From CAYZJV01 sp964616275 (GTDB taxonomy: Bacteria; Spirochaetota; Spirochaetia; Sphaerochaetales; Sphaerochaetaceae): 64,000 nt of DNA. Of this stretch, positions 18,815-27,646 are shown in pieces. The translations under genes were made by a program, and so were the position numbers. Location of the stretch: contig CAZTUL010000001.1 in NCBI GenBank assembly GCA_964616275.1, forward strand, positions 1 to 64,000, given 5' to 3'. The first letter of the stretch is position 1; each line of letters starts with the position of its first letter. The notes under the pieces are model-generated. The model worked only from the letters and a program-made list of their open reading frames with translations. It ran no database searches and was not told the DNA's origin.

Positions 18815-19741
18815 GTGACTGAACAACACATATATGGGCAACCAGTGGTACGCCCCAAGTATAAGAAACGGTGGCGGGATCGCTATGATGGCAGGCGACT
18901 CATGCACACCGATACGTTTTTTACCCTTATTCCATACATTATGAATACACGGAATGACTCTCAGGTAGGTGCATCGTTCAAGATTGATGTTACCTCTGTT
19001 GAGCGTTATTTAAAGAAATCTCGTGCAGAGGGGAATCCTATTGGTCAGGAGCTTACGTTCCTGGATGTCGTGATGGCTGCTATTGTGCGTACGATGAGTC
19101 AACGACCATATATCAACCGATTCATTGCGGGTCATAAGGTGTATGCTCGTGATGAAATGAGTATTTCCCTTGCAATTAAGAAGAATTTATCTGTAGAGGG
19201 GACACAGACTGTTGTAAAGATGGTCTATGATCCAAAAGATACCCTGTTTGATGTTGCCCTCCGACTGCAACGAGAAATTGAGCGAAATAAGGATCTGATG
19301 ACTAATAACTCAACCGATTCTTTCGCAAAGTTTGTAAATCATCTTCCCTCACTGTTAATTCGTGCAGTCATTGGGACTATTAAATGGCTCGATTTCCATG
19401 GGTGGATGCCACAGTCAGTGCAGAAACTCAGCCCATTTCACTGCAGTATTTTTGTTACTGCGATGGGTTCAATCAACTTTGCTCCCATTTATCACCATAT
19501 ATATAATTTTGGAACCTGCAGTGCCTTTATTGCATATGGTCCAAAGTATGCTGAACGGGTTATTGCCAAAGATGGCTCCATAGTTGAACGTAAGTTTATT
19601 GATTTTAAATTAGTTGGTGATGAACGCATTTGTGATGGGTTCGGGATGGCAGCCGCTTGGAAGGAGCTGCTCCAGTACATTAAGCATCCGGAGCGTTTGG
19701 AAACTCCTCCCGAAACGGTTGTTGAGGATCATGGAGTCTAA
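18815..19741 (+). CDS. Stand-alone 2-oxoacid dehydrogenase E2-like acyltransferase domain, catalytic His replaced
   Basis: The 308 residues match the catalytic (chloramphenicol-acetyltransferase-fold) domain of lipoamide acyltransferases: ASFKIDVTSVERYL, LTFLDVVMAAIVRTM, SISLAIKKN, and a C-terminal DERICDGFGMA. There is no lipoyl or E1/E3-binding domain. In E2 enzymes the active site is HRxxDG; here the His position is Glu270 while Asp and Gly remain, so ordinary acyl transfer is doubtful. It may bind an acyl-CoA or have a structural role. Start is GTG with a GGAG-type site, 11 bases after guaA; no E1 or E3 gene lies nearby. Confidence 0.75.
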   Translation: MTEQHIYGQPVVRPKYKKRWRDRYDGRRLMHTDTFFTLIPYIMNTRNDSQVGASFKIDVTSVERYLKKSRAEGNPIGQELTFLDVVMAAIVRTMSQRPYINRFIAGHKVYARDEMSISLAIKKNLSVEGTQTVVKMVYDPKDTLFDVALRLQREIERNKDLMTNNSTDSFAKFVNHLPSLLIRAVIGTIKWLDFHGWMPQSVQKLSPFHCSIFVTAMGSINFAPIYHHIYNFGTCSAFIAYGPKYAERVIAKDGSIVERKFIDFKLVGDERICDGFGMAAAWKELLQYIKHPERLETPPETVVEDHGV

Positions 19742-19743
19742 TC

Positions 19744-19896
19744 CTAGAATCGAGTCTCGACAGTAATTTCCCCATTTCCGGGTTGTCTTACGACTAGTGT
19801 ATTGTCGAATAGGACTCGTGCTGTAATGACCGTTGCCAGTAGCAGCACTGCAAGGGTAATTCCTGCACTGATGATTATTTTGTTACTTTTTTTCAT
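19744..19896 (-). CDS. Small single-pass membrane protein, 50 residues
   Basis: MKKSNKII is followed by one clear hydrophobic helix (about residues 7-24) and a short outside tail ending in GNGEITVETRF. Its ATG sits inside the end of the GntR gene (14-base overlap), and its stop is two bases from the stop of the convergent E2-like gene. This makes it the last gene of the ABC transporter operon. I recognise no family. The tail is faintly like the start of bactofilin-like or head-GIN repeats, but too short to claim. Coding is supported by overlap spacing and the membrane helix only. Confidence 0.55.
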   Translation of the reverse strand: MKKSNKIIISAGITLAVLLLATVITARVLFDNTLVVRQPGNGEITVETRF

Positions 19897-20266
19897 GGGA
19901 TGTCTGTTCCTCCTGATAGGTTCGTAATTGTTTGACAAGGTCACTCTCTGTGATTCCCAACTGTTGCATAGTGGAGAACAGAGCGGGAAGTTCTTTGTGC
20001 ATGAAGGCAACTCGTTTTGTTTCTAATACACGCTGTTGTGCGTCTGATGAGGTAAAATAGCCAATACCACGTCGATTTTCCAATGTTCCCTCCTCTTGAA
20101 GCAGCGTATAAGTTCTTGTAACTGTGTTCGGATTTACTTCCAATTGCACAGCCATATCGCGTATTGAGGGTATTCGTTCCCCATTAGCCCATGCTCCGCT
20201 GAGAATTTGGTCATACATGTACCCAGCGATTTGTAGATAGATTGCACTCTGGTTATTGAATTGCAT
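19883..20266 (-). CDS. GntR-family transcriptional regulator, YtrA subfamily
   Basis: Repressor-type protein of 127 residues. The N-terminal winged helix has IYLQIAGYMYDQILSG, ERIPSIRDMA and NPNTVTRTYTLLQEEG, matching the YtrA group, followed by GIGYFTSS and a short dimerisation tail instead of a large effector domain. It is the third gene of the ABC operon, overlapping the permease by 14 bases and the small membrane protein by 14 bases. A perfect 9-base inverted repeat in the operon promoter (21905-21936) is its probable operator, so it likely represses its own operon. Confidence 0.9.
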   Translation of the reverse strand: MQFNNQSAIYLQIAGYMYDQILSGAWANGERIPSIRDMAVQLEVNPNTVTRTYTLLQEEGTLENRRGIGYFTSSDAQQRVLETKRVAFMHKELPALFSTMQQLGITESDLVKQLRTYQEEQTSHEKK

Positions 20267-21035
20267 CGGTTGCCTCTACCTCCTTCACACGAAGATATGC
20301 GGTAAACCAACAGAACACAGGCATGATTACCCAGTAACCGATATAACCAAACCATTTAGCTATGGTGAATAAGGTCTCATGCTGGCTTAATAAGTTTTGG
20401 TCAAGTACAAAATGATATCCATAGAAGCCATTATTGTACGGGGCAAATGCAATGCGTACGAAGAGTGCACTAAGAGCTGTTATCACAAGACTCAAGATAA
20501 GCAGGGAAAGTACAGTTTTTACAAAATGAGCTTTTCTGAAGTATGCAGCTCCAAGTAAAAACAGCGATTGTGTTGCCATATAATGGAGTATGAGTAATCC
20601 AATATGCTGAGTGAATGGATTAAAAATGTGTATCGGATTCTGGAAAAAAAGAAGTGCGAGAGCCTCAATGAGAAGCGATGCAACGGCAAAGAGGGCGGTA
20701 AGTGCGAGAGGATAGCCAACCGTGGTGAGGGAAGCCTTTGCTAGAAATTTATCGAACCGTGAGGCAGGGAGCATGAGCCAGTTATGTTGTCCTGTTCTAC
20801 TGAACATATCCTGTGCAAACATTACGCTTGTGGTGATAAACCCTCCGAGGAAGAGAAAGATTGAATAGTTATTGAGATATGTTGTCTCATTTCGAATTAC
20901 ATTCCCTACAGCCTTGCGGATAAACGCATCGGCAAATTCCTGTAACAGCAGAATCAATACAATTGTCAAAGCATAGATGAAAAGATTCTTTTTTCGTTCA
21001 ATAAGTTCTTTTCGAATAACGTTCAAGAGTTTCAT
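20253..21035 (-). CDS. ABC transporter permease (membrane protein)
   Basis: A 260-residue membrane protein with about six hydrophobic segments, of the ABC-2-like kind found with YtrA regulators. It starts MKLLNVIRKELIERKKNLFIY, a cytoplasmic helix typical of such permeases. The ATG overlaps the ATPase stop by four bases (ATGA). Substrate unknown; related systems respond to cell-wall or membrane-active compounds, which is inference here. Confidence 0.85.
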   Translation of the reverse strand: MKLLNVIRKELIERKKNLFIYALTIVLILLLQEFADAFIRKAVGNVIRNETTYLNNYSIFLFLGGFITTSVMFAQDMFSRTGQHNWLMLPASRFDKFLAKASLTTVGYPLALTALFAVASLLIEALALLFFQNPIHIFNPFTQHIGLLILHYMATQSLFLLGAAYFRKAHFVKTVLSLLILSLVITALSALFVRIAFAPYNNGFYGYHFVLDQNLLSQHETLFTIAKWFGYIGYWVIMPVFCWFTAYLRVKEVEATDAIQ

Positions 21036-21880
21036 TGTGCACCTCCCTGTTCTAATCCATTTCTAAAGTGTTGCGGGTGGGCAACAATTGCATTGAATAG
21101 TGTCTCCAAATCCACAGATGTTTCATCTTCGTGGGATGCCCGATTGCGAATTACCATCCATCCTCCGGGGACTTTTTCTGTGTAGATGGCACTCTCCGGT
21201 TCAGGTTGGGCAGATTCCAGTCCTATCGTAAAATTTTCGCTTATTGCATACAGCGGGCTATTAAAAATGACGTCACCTGAATCAATGACAATGATTGGAT
21301 CAATGAGATTTTCCATGTCTCTTACTTGGTGGGTACTGATGATGAATGTACGGTCTTCTGTCATAGCCGATGCAACGGTACGACGAAACTGACTTTTTGA
21401 TGGAATATCTAACCCATTTGTCGGTTCATCCAGAATCAGCAGAGCTGTATTAGATGCAAGTCCAAATGAGAGAAGGAATTTCTTTTTTTGTCCAAAAGAG
21501 AGTGCGGTCAGTTGTTGCTTCTGATCTACTCCAAACTCTTCGCAGTAACGGTTGAAGGCCTCTCGATCAAATTTTGGATAGAAGGGTGCATAGGTGCTCA
21601 CATACTCTTGTGTGGTAACTCTTGGGAGAAAAAATTCTTCTGGGAGGTGAAACAGGTCTTCCAACATATGGGGGTCACGATTGATTGGATTGAATCCAAG
21701 TACTGAAGATTCACCCTCTGAAGGAAACAGTTGGCCCGATATAATTTTCAGCAGGGTCGTTTTACCTGCTCCATTCACACCAAGCAATCCATAAATATTT
21801 CCTTTTTGAATAGTTAGGTTGAGGTGAGTGAATAACGGTTGCTTTCCGTATTGGAACCGTATATCTCGCATGTGTATCAT
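21032..21880 (-). CDS. ABC transporter ATP-binding protein
   Basis: First gene of the YtrA-type operon, 282 residues. Walker A GVNGAGKTTLL is near residue 35. The usual LSGGQ signature is replaced by ALSFGQKKKF, a known variant in this group. Walker B is LLILDEPTNGLD, and the H-loop region is ISTHQVRDME. The C-terminal extension (about residues 215-282) is typical for ABC-2 ATPases. AAGGAG lies before the ATG. Confidence 0.93.
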   Translation of the reverse strand: MIHMRDIRFQYGKQPLFTHLNLTIQKGNIYGLLGVNGAGKTTLLKIISGQLFPSEGESSVLGFNPINRDPHMLEDLFHLPEEFFLPRVTTQEYVSTYAPFYPKFDREAFNRYCEEFGVDQKQQLTALSFGQKKKFLLSFGLASNTALLILDEPTNGLDIPSKSQFRRTVASAMTEDRTFIISTHQVRDMENLIDPIIVIDSGDVIFNSPLYAISENFTIGLESAQPEPESAIYTEKVPGGWMVIRNRASHEDETSVDLETLFNAIVAHPQHFRNGLEQGGAQ

Positions 21881-21904
21881 GAAAAACTCCTTATCACTAT
21901 GGTT

Positions 21905-21936
21905 TATTAGTGTCTTATGTAACTAGTACACTAATA
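21905..21936. promoter_or_regulatory. Inverted-repeat operator, probable YtrA-type GntR site
   Basis: TATTAGTGT (21905-21913) and ACACTAATA (21928-21936) form a perfect 9-base inverted repeat with a 14-base spacer. The core AGTGT-N14-ACACT is very close to the site I recall for B. subtilis YtrA (AGTGTA, 13 bases, TACACT). It covers the spacer and -10 region of the minus-strand operon promoter, where a repressor would act. Confidence 0.7.
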
Positions 21937-21951
21937 CTCTAATTCTGTCAA
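21923..21951 (-). promoter_or_regulatory. Promoter of the ABC/GntR operon
   Basis: Minus strand: consensus -35 TTGACA (21951-21946), 17-base spacer, weak -10 TACTAG (21928-21923). The inverted repeat at 21905-21936 overlaps the spacer and -10. The transcript would carry a short leader with AAGGAG before the ATPase ATG. Confidence 0.6.
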
Positions 21952-21985
21952 TCATTTTTCATAATTATTTTTTCGTTATTTTATT

Positions 21986-22014
21986 TTGTTTCTTTTCGCC
22001 TTTTTAGTTACAAT
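21986..22014 (+). promoter_or_regulatory. Promoter of the MFS gene, predicted leaderless
   Basis: Plus strand: -35 TTGTTT (21986-21991), 17-base spacer, -10 TACAAT (22009-22014), then six bases to the ATG at 22021. AGAGGA abuts the ATG with no spacing, so it cannot serve as a normal ribosome binding site. Confidence 0.6.
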
Positions 22015-22020
22015 AGAGGA

Positions 22021-23292
22021 ATGAAGACCACACCACCTAAACAGTCTGAAGATTTTGAGAGGAACGTACAGTTCTATAAGTTCTGTGCCTATGGATTCTT
22101 AAAGAACCTGAGGTTCTATGAACCATTTCTTATGTTATTTTTTCTTGAGAAAGGGTTGAGTTTTCTTGAGATTGGGACTCTATACGCTGCTCGGGAAGTT
22201 TGTATTAATATTATTGAGATTCCCTCTGGAGTCATTGCAGACAGCCTCGGCAGGCGAAGGTCCATGTCGGTTTCCTTTATTGCATATATTCTCTCGTTTA
22301 TCGTATTTTTCTTCGCTCAGAGCTACTGGATACTCATCCTTGCAATGATTGTATACGCTGGTGGTGAAGCTTTTAGAACGGGTACTCATAAGGCGATGAT
22401 TTTTGATTATCTTCATATGCACAATTGGGATCATCTTAGAACACACTATTACGGACATACACGGGCATGGAGTCAAGCTGGAGCCGCTATTTCTGCATTA
22501 ATCGCTGGAATTCTGGTATTTTGGAGAGGTTCCTATGCTCCGGTGTTTCTCTTCACCATCATCCCCTACATTGCCGACTTGTTTCTCATTCTCAGCTACC
22601 CTGCTGATCTTGATGGACCTCGGCATTCCAGTGATAAGACCATTGCTTCTGAGTTTGCAACAGTACTTCGGTCTCTTCTTAAAAGTCTTCGAAGTCGCGA
22701 GCTTCTCCGTGCTATTGCCAACCAGTCACTGTACAGCGGATACTACAAGGCCTTCAAGGATTATTTACAACCTATACTGAAGAATTTTGCCATAGCCATG
22801 CCAGTGTTTCTTGCATTGCAGGATAACCAACGAACCGCATTGATTACGGGTATTGTCTATGCAGCACTCTATTTTATAACGGCATATGCCTCTCGTTCAT
22901 CCGGGAAAATGTCTGAACGATTCCATACTTTAGCAATACCGCTCAATACTATGCTCTTTCTTGGAATTCTATTTGGAATTGTAAGTGGAATTGCCTACTG
23001 GCTAGGGGTTCCAATCGTAGCTATCGTACTGTACGTTGGTATATATGTTATAGAGAATCTACGAAAACCGATGGGTATAGCATATGTAACAGAAAGAATG
23101 GATAAAGGTTCTCTTGCCTCTGCACTTTCGGTTGAATCACAGGCAGAAACTTTGTTCGCTGTAGTAATCGCACTGCTCTTGGGATTCTTCAGCAATCTGT
23201 GGGGATTAGGATTGGGAATTTTAGTTGTTTCGGGTATCTCATTTATTGCTGCCCTATTTCTTAGGCTTCCTGTATTGGGAAATAAATCATAA
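22021..23292 (+). CDS. Major facilitator superfamily transporter
   Basis: A 423-residue membrane protein with about twelve hydrophobic segments. The first half carries the MFS motif A-like loop DSLGRRRSMS after GVIA, and the central loop is charged (DGPRHSSDKTIASEF). Substrate unknown; overall look is of a small drug or sugar efflux MFS. It diverges from the YtrA-regulated ABC operon and may share control through the operator region about 60 bases upstream, which is inference. Confidence 0.85.
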   Translation: MKTTPPKQSEDFERNVQFYKFCAYGFLKNLRFYEPFLMLFFLEKGLSFLEIGTLYAAREVCINIIEIPSGVIADSLGRRRSMSVSFIAYILSFIVFFFAQSYWILILAMIVYAGGEAFRTGTHKAMIFDYLHMHNWDHLRTHYYGHTRAWSQAGAAISALIAGILVFWRGSYAPVFLFTIIPYIADLFLILSYPADLDGPRHSSDKTIASEFATVLRSLLKSLRSRELLRAIANQSLYSGYYKAFKDYLQPILKNFAIAMPVFLALQDNQRTALITGIVYAALYFITAYASRSSGKMSERFHTLAIPLNTMLFLGILFGIVSGIAYWLGVPIVAIVLYVGIYVIENLRKPMGIAYVTERMDKGSLASALSVESQAETLFAVVIALLLGFFSNLWGLGLGILVVSGISFIAALFLRLPVLGNKS

Positions 23293-23401
23293 CAGCGAAG
23301 CTCTCTTTACCTATTCTTTATCTTTTCTCAACTCGTTATGCACTTTATTCAGATAGAATCTCGGTGTACCATAGTGACGTGGTAAGGGGAGGGGCAGAAT
23401 A

Positions 23402-24124
23402 ATGGCAAAGATTTTTGTAGTTGAAGATAATAGCGGGTTACGTGATGCCATTGTTTCGTATCTAGAGGTAGAAGGCCATACAGTATTCTCCTTTGATCGA
23501 GTATCTGGAGTACATGAGGCAGTAGCTATGGCTGTCCCGCAATTACTTATTCTAGATGTTATGCTTCCAGATGGTGATGGGTTTCATCTTGCAAGAAACA
23601 TACGACGAGAATACCAAATACCTATTCTTTTCCTTACTGCACGGAGTTCTGAATCGGATCGCATAACAGGCTTTGAATTGGGGGCAGATGATTATGTTAC
23701 AAAACCCTTCTCAATGCGTGAATTAGTGCTGCGGGTTCGTGCACTATTAAGTAGAGTAGAGAAGAAGTCAGATACTGAAGCAGTAAACGACACACTATCT
23801 TGGCAGTTGTCTGTTCAGAATGCACACGATGGACAGACTCATAGTCTCTCGCTCAATACTGGGAAACATCTCTGTATGCACGATAGCGAGGATGTGAAAC
23901 TTACTGCAACCGAGTGGAAGATTCTCGAATATCTTGCGATGAGAGAAGATACAGTAGTAAGTAGAGAGAGATTGCTTGGGCAGTGTCTCGATTATATTGC
24001 CGAGGGTTCTGAACGAGCTATTACTACCCACATGAAAAATATTAGAGCAAAGCTGGGTGAGGAGGGCTGGATTGAAACGGTACGGGGTTTTGGATATCGA
24101 TTTATAGGGAAACGAGAATTATGA
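23402..24124 (+). CDS. Two-component response regulator, OmpR/PhoB family
   Basis: DNA-binding response regulator of 240 residues. Receiver domain: acidic pair in VVEDN, phosphoacceptor Asp in LILDVMLPDGDG near residue 52, TAR (Thr switch) and KPF Lys. An unusually long 50-residue linker leads to the C-terminal winged helix (LTATEWKILEYLA to VRGFGYRFIG). GGGGAGGGG lies before the ATG. The stop overlaps the kinase start (ATGA), so the pair is translationally coupled. Confidence 0.95.
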   Translation: MAKIFVVEDNSGLRDAIVSYLEVEGHTVFSFDRVSGVHEAVAMAVPQLLILDVMLPDGDGFHLARNIRREYQIPILFLTARSSESDRITGFELGADDYVTKPFSMRELVLRVRALLSRVEKKSDTEAVNDTLSWQLSVQNAHDGQTHSLSLNTGKHLCMHDSEDVKLTATEWKILEYLAMREDTVVSRERLLGQCLDYIAEGSERAITTHMKNIRAKLGEEGWIETVRGFGYRFIGKREL

Positions 24125-25410
24125 CTCTGGTAAAAAAGACCTTTCTTGTATTTCTCATTGCTTTTGTAATCCAGCTTGCTATAGTTGCCTTACTTATTGG
24201 ATTTGGTTACAGGCAATCGGAGACACAGTGGAGTAGGGTTCGTGATTCTCAGGCATATTCAACAGCAAGGTCTCTATTGCTTCAGGACTCTCTGGTATCT
24301 GATGCCGACTCCTACGACGGACAGTTAGCTATTTACGATGCTGATAGACAGTTATTGCAATCAACACGAGGAATGGGAATGCACGGCAACATGGGAAGAA
24401 ACATGTTAGCTCAGCTGAAACCTATTCAAGAGGAGGGTAAAGTAGTCGGTTATTATGCCACAGGAGATGTTTCATTTGGTTCTGATACAGCAAACAAAAC
24501 GCTTATTCAGACTATGATTGTCGTGCTTTTTATATCGCTCGTGCTTTCGTTCGGGATTTCAATTATTGCAGCACTCTATTTTTCCAGGAGGGTGTCTCGA
24601 CCTGCAGATCATTTGGCACGTTCACTCTCCAAAATGACTTCAGGTGATTTATCCAGCCCAATCGTGCCCGAAGGGTCTGACGAGCTTATACAGATTGCAC
24701 AATCAATAGAAAGGCTTCGTGTAAATCTCATAGGAGAGCAGACTGTACGGTCTCAATGGTCTCAGGACATAGCACACGACCTTCGTACCCCTGTTGCCTC
24801 AGTGAAGGCACAACTTGAAGGGATGATAGATGGAGTTCTTCAGCCGGATGTACCGCGATTTGAACGTACCATGCGTGAATTGGAGCGCATGGAAGTACTC
24901 ATTCAAGATTTGGAGATGCTTATGAGATTAGAATCTCCAGAGACTGAGGTGCATTACGAGAAGATACCTGTCGTTCACTTTCTTAGGGATCTAAGTGATC
25001 AGTTTGATGCTCAATTGCAACGTAAATCGATGAAGCTGGTAACTCACTCGAGTGTGGAATTTCTTGTCGGAGATGCTGTGTTACTTTCAAGGGCTGTAGC
25101 AAATTTAATTCATAATGCTATTCGCTATGGCAATGAAGAGACAGAAATCACTGTTTCGGTTCATCAGCAGGGGAACGGGATTCAAACCCGTGTGCACAAC
25201 GTGGGGAACCCCATTCCTCTGCAAGATATTTCTAAGCTGACTGAACGCATGTATCGTGGTGAATATGCACGATCTACCCCCGGTTCAGGTTTAGGACTCA
25301 CCATAGTGGATCGAATTGTGAAACTTCATGGAGGCTTACTCAGTATTGTGAGCAGTGAAGATGACGGAACTTGTTTTTCATTCATAATCCCTACCTCATC
25401 AACCATCTGA
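24121..25410 (+). CDS. Sensor histidine kinase
   Basis: Membrane sensor of 429 residues. One membrane helix near residues 8-30, a periplasmic sensor of about 110 residues with a Met/Gly-rich stretch (RGMGMHGNMGRNM), a second helix near 136-160, HAMP, HisKA with phospho-His219 in AHDLRTP, and HATPase with N box NLIHNAIRYG and G box GSGLGLTI. The Met/His content of the sensor is suggestive of metal sensing but unproven. The 3' end overlaps the convergent lipoprotein gene by 12 bases. Confidence 0.95.
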   Translation: MTLVKKTFLVFLIAFVIQLAIVALLIGFGYRQSETQWSRVRDSQAYSTARSLLLQDSLVSDADSYDGQLAIYDADRQLLQSTRGMGMHGNMGRNMLAQLKPIQEEGKVVGYYATGDVSFGSDTANKTLIQTMIVVLFISLVLSFGISIIAALYFSRRVSRPADHLARSLSKMTSGDLSSPIVPEGSDELIQIAQSIERLRVNLIGEQTVRSQWSQDIAHDLRTPVASVKAQLEGMIDGVLQPDVPRFERTMRELERMEVLIQDLEMLMRLESPETEVHYEKIPVVHFLRDLSDQFDAQLQRKSMKLVTHSSVEFLVGDAVLLSRAVANLIHNAIRYGNEETEITVSVHQQGNGIQTRVHNVGNPIPLQDISKLTERMYRGEYARSTPGSGLGLTIVDRIVKLHGGLLSIVSSEDDGTCFSFIIPTSSTI

Positions 25411-27462
25411 TACACGAAGTATGCAAAGTTGATTTTCTCCACTGATACACAGAACATCCCCTTTTGGTGAATAGCTGATATCTTGAGGAATGTAGGTTCC
25501 GGTTGTCATCCCTGTCGCTGCATAACTAGGTGCTCCACCAATAATATCCATATGATGTACCATGGGGTTTCCCCCGCCATGAATTGCCCAGCCATGTTCC
25601 TGAGTTCCATCGAGAACGAGGTCAAGCACTGGCTCGTTGAGGTGGTATGGCTTTGCGGCATCTATCCAATTCATACTACCTACCGATCGCTCATGCAGGT
25701 GTATCCCATCGGCCATAAGAGTCTGTATGAATGTACCGGAGAAGTAGAGGTCTGTAGGTCCTGCAACATTTGGATTGTCATGAAAATAGGATCCTTCAAA
25801 ATTGAAGTATAAGTTTTCACCTGGAAATGCGGGAGAAATTGAATACGTGAAGAAGCCGCCGATTTCCTGACACCCAATCGCCAATCTACTTCCAAATGGG
25901 TCTACACGAAGTGTGGATGGTTTGTCGTAGGTTCCATATCCTGGATACACCGAGAGAAAACTGTAGGAAAAAGGACCAACCCCATCTAATCCGTACGATG
26001 CGTAAAAGAGATATTTTGAATCCCTGTCAACAAGAAACACTTGATTCGTTGCTGTGTTCAAATCTGCATTTGTAATATGCTGACCCCAAAGGCCATTTTC
26101 TGTATCGGATTGAAATGCAGCAATTTTACTTAGAGAGGAAGACTCTGCCTGGTATTGATAGAACACTACAATACCCGAGTCTCTAGCTGTCGTACAGACA
26201 ATGTCGTCGAATGTGTCCACAATTATGTCGGTGATTCCGGTTGTAGGATACGGATTGTCCTGGAGGGGGAGGTTGTTTGAGCTGTAGTTCGTAATCACTT
26301 GGAGTTGATCTCTCTTTAATTCACATATCTGAAGACCTTGAGAGCTGGCAATGAGAAGTTTTCCATCTCGTAGAAACGCGGTCGTAGATACACCACTTAC
26401 CCTATATGTTGAACCATGAGAATCGGTTTCACCGGCTGAGACTGATGTTATCATTACAGGAACTTTATCCATAGACTCAACCGACGCATGAAAAGGGTGA
26501 GTTTCAGATCCAACACTTCCAAATCCATCTGTTTTAGCAATAACATCTAATCGATGAGGTCCGGTGTATGTTGAAAACTCAATACTCTCACCACTCGCGA
26601 GGAAGGAACCGTCGAGGTACCAATCAATTTCCAGAGGAGCATTTCCACCTCCGCCTGTCCGACTGAATGTTGCTGTTTGAGGAGTGTTCGGTAGAATTGA
26701 TGAGCCTATTGATTCAATCGTTCCTGTAACCGGTTCTACTACGGTGCTTGATAATACAAAACCAGTTGCCTCAGGGGTTGGTTTGTCGATAACAAGAGGT
26801 ATGGTACGTGTGGAGAGCATGCCGTCAAGTACCCGAATTGCAACAATGCCTCCTGCAATCTGCGTTCCCTCAGAATACAGATTGAACACAAGTTCATACG
26901 ATCCGGTGGAGAGTACCTGTTCATAAGTTGCAGTAGCACTAGCCTCGTCGACCTGTTTCCCCGCGGCAACAGTTTCTGCAATACCTCCCTGCGGTTTTAG
27001 CTGTAAGTCAAATGCGATATCGGTGAATTCGGTATCTCCCCAGTAGAATTCCAACCGCACCGTACCTTCACCTTCAAAATCATCGAGAACTACTTCTACA
27101 CGGTTTTCTCTTGTAGTTAGATGATGAGAAATATCACCTTCAGCTATTTTGGTGCCTTGCTGATTCAATCCTTCAACATGAATATTCCAGGTACCGATTA
27201 CTAACCCGTTAATCTCTACTTGTGCACTGCTGGTTGCCAGACTGAAGGTATTTCCATTTGGACCCTCCCCGGAAATCGTATAATCAGTAATTGTCAAACC
27301 TTGACCGACAGGACTTACAGCATCTCGAGATGTTGGAGAAGTCTCTCGGTCACTCATGAATCGTAATTGCAACGTTGTGGTATGAGCCTGTTCTTCACAA
27401 CCCATAATGAGCAATAGAGAAATGAGCACTAAAACAGAAATAAAAAGAATTTTCTTTTTCAT
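25399..27462 (-). CDS. Large lipoprotein with Ig-like and beta-propeller-like regions
   Basis: A 687-residue exported lipoprotein; the signal peptide ends in the relaxed lipobox LLIMGC with Cys22. The next 320 residues are beta-rich, with an Ig/PKD-like segment (EIDWYLDGSFLASGESIEF), and the C-terminal half has repeated strands (GLQICEL, GIVVFYQY, KYLFYASYG, GGFFTYS) like a beta-propeller. I recognise no named family. The ATG at 27462 was chosen because GGAGG lies five bases upstream; the frame also has a GTG at 27474 that overlaps that site. It runs convergent to the histidine kinase. Confidence 0.8.
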   Translation of the reverse strand: MKKKILFISVLVLISLLLIMGCEEQAHTTTLQLRFMSDRETSPTSRDAVSPVGQGLTITDYTISGEGPNGNTFSLATSSAQVEINGLVIGTWNIHVEGLNQQGTKIAEGDISHHLTTRENRVEVVLDDFEGEGTVRLEFYWGDTEFTDIAFDLQLKPQGGIAETVAAGKQVDEASATATYEQVLSTGSYELVFNLYSEGTQIAGGIVAIRVLDGMLSTRTIPLVIDKPTPEATGFVLSSTVVEPVTGTIESIGSSILPNTPQTATFSRTGGGGNAPLEIDWYLDGSFLASGESIEFSTYTGPHRLDVIAKTDGFGSVGSETHPFHASVESMDKVPVMITSVSAGETDSHGSTYRVSGVSTTAFLRDGKLLIASSQGLQICELKRDQLQVITNYSSNNLPLQDNPYPTTGITDIIVDTFDDIVCTTARDSGIVVFYQYQAESSSLSKIAAFQSDTENGLWGQHITNADLNTATNQVFLVDRDSKYLFYASYGLDGVGPFSYSFLSVYPGYGTYDKPSTLRVDPFGSRLAIGCQEIGGFFTYSISPAFPGENLYFNFEGSYFHDNPNVAGPTDLYFSGTFIQTLMADGIHLHERSVGSMNWIDAAKPYHLNEPVLDLVLDGTQEHGWAIHGGGNPMVHHMDIIGGAPSYAATGMTTGTYIPQDISYSPKGDVLCISGENQLCILRVSDG

Positions 27463-27611
27463 AGCGGCCTCCACTCTCTATACTTAGAACACCTTCAAGT
27501 TGCTTCATTTTCCAACGGAGTGAGCGTCGTGGATTCATGAATGGAGCCCTTACCGAACGAGTGCGGGAAACGAAAGCTTGCTTGCATACCATTCATTTTG
27601 ATTGGAGTCTC

Positions 27612-27640
27612 TTGCATGAATGAGGCTTTGGTGATATCAC
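27612..27640 (+). promoter_or_regulatory. Promoter of ptsN-like/antiporter unit, predicted leaderless
   Basis: Plus strand: -35 TTGCAT (27612-27617), 17-base spacer, -10 TATCAC (27635-27640), then six bases to the ATG at 27647; no Shine-Dalgarno site. An inverted repeat CATTCAT (27590-27596) / ATGAATG (27616-27622) overlaps the -35, and a palindrome ATTCATGAAT occurs at 27533-27542. Confidence 0.5.
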
Positions 27641-27646
27641 TCAAGT

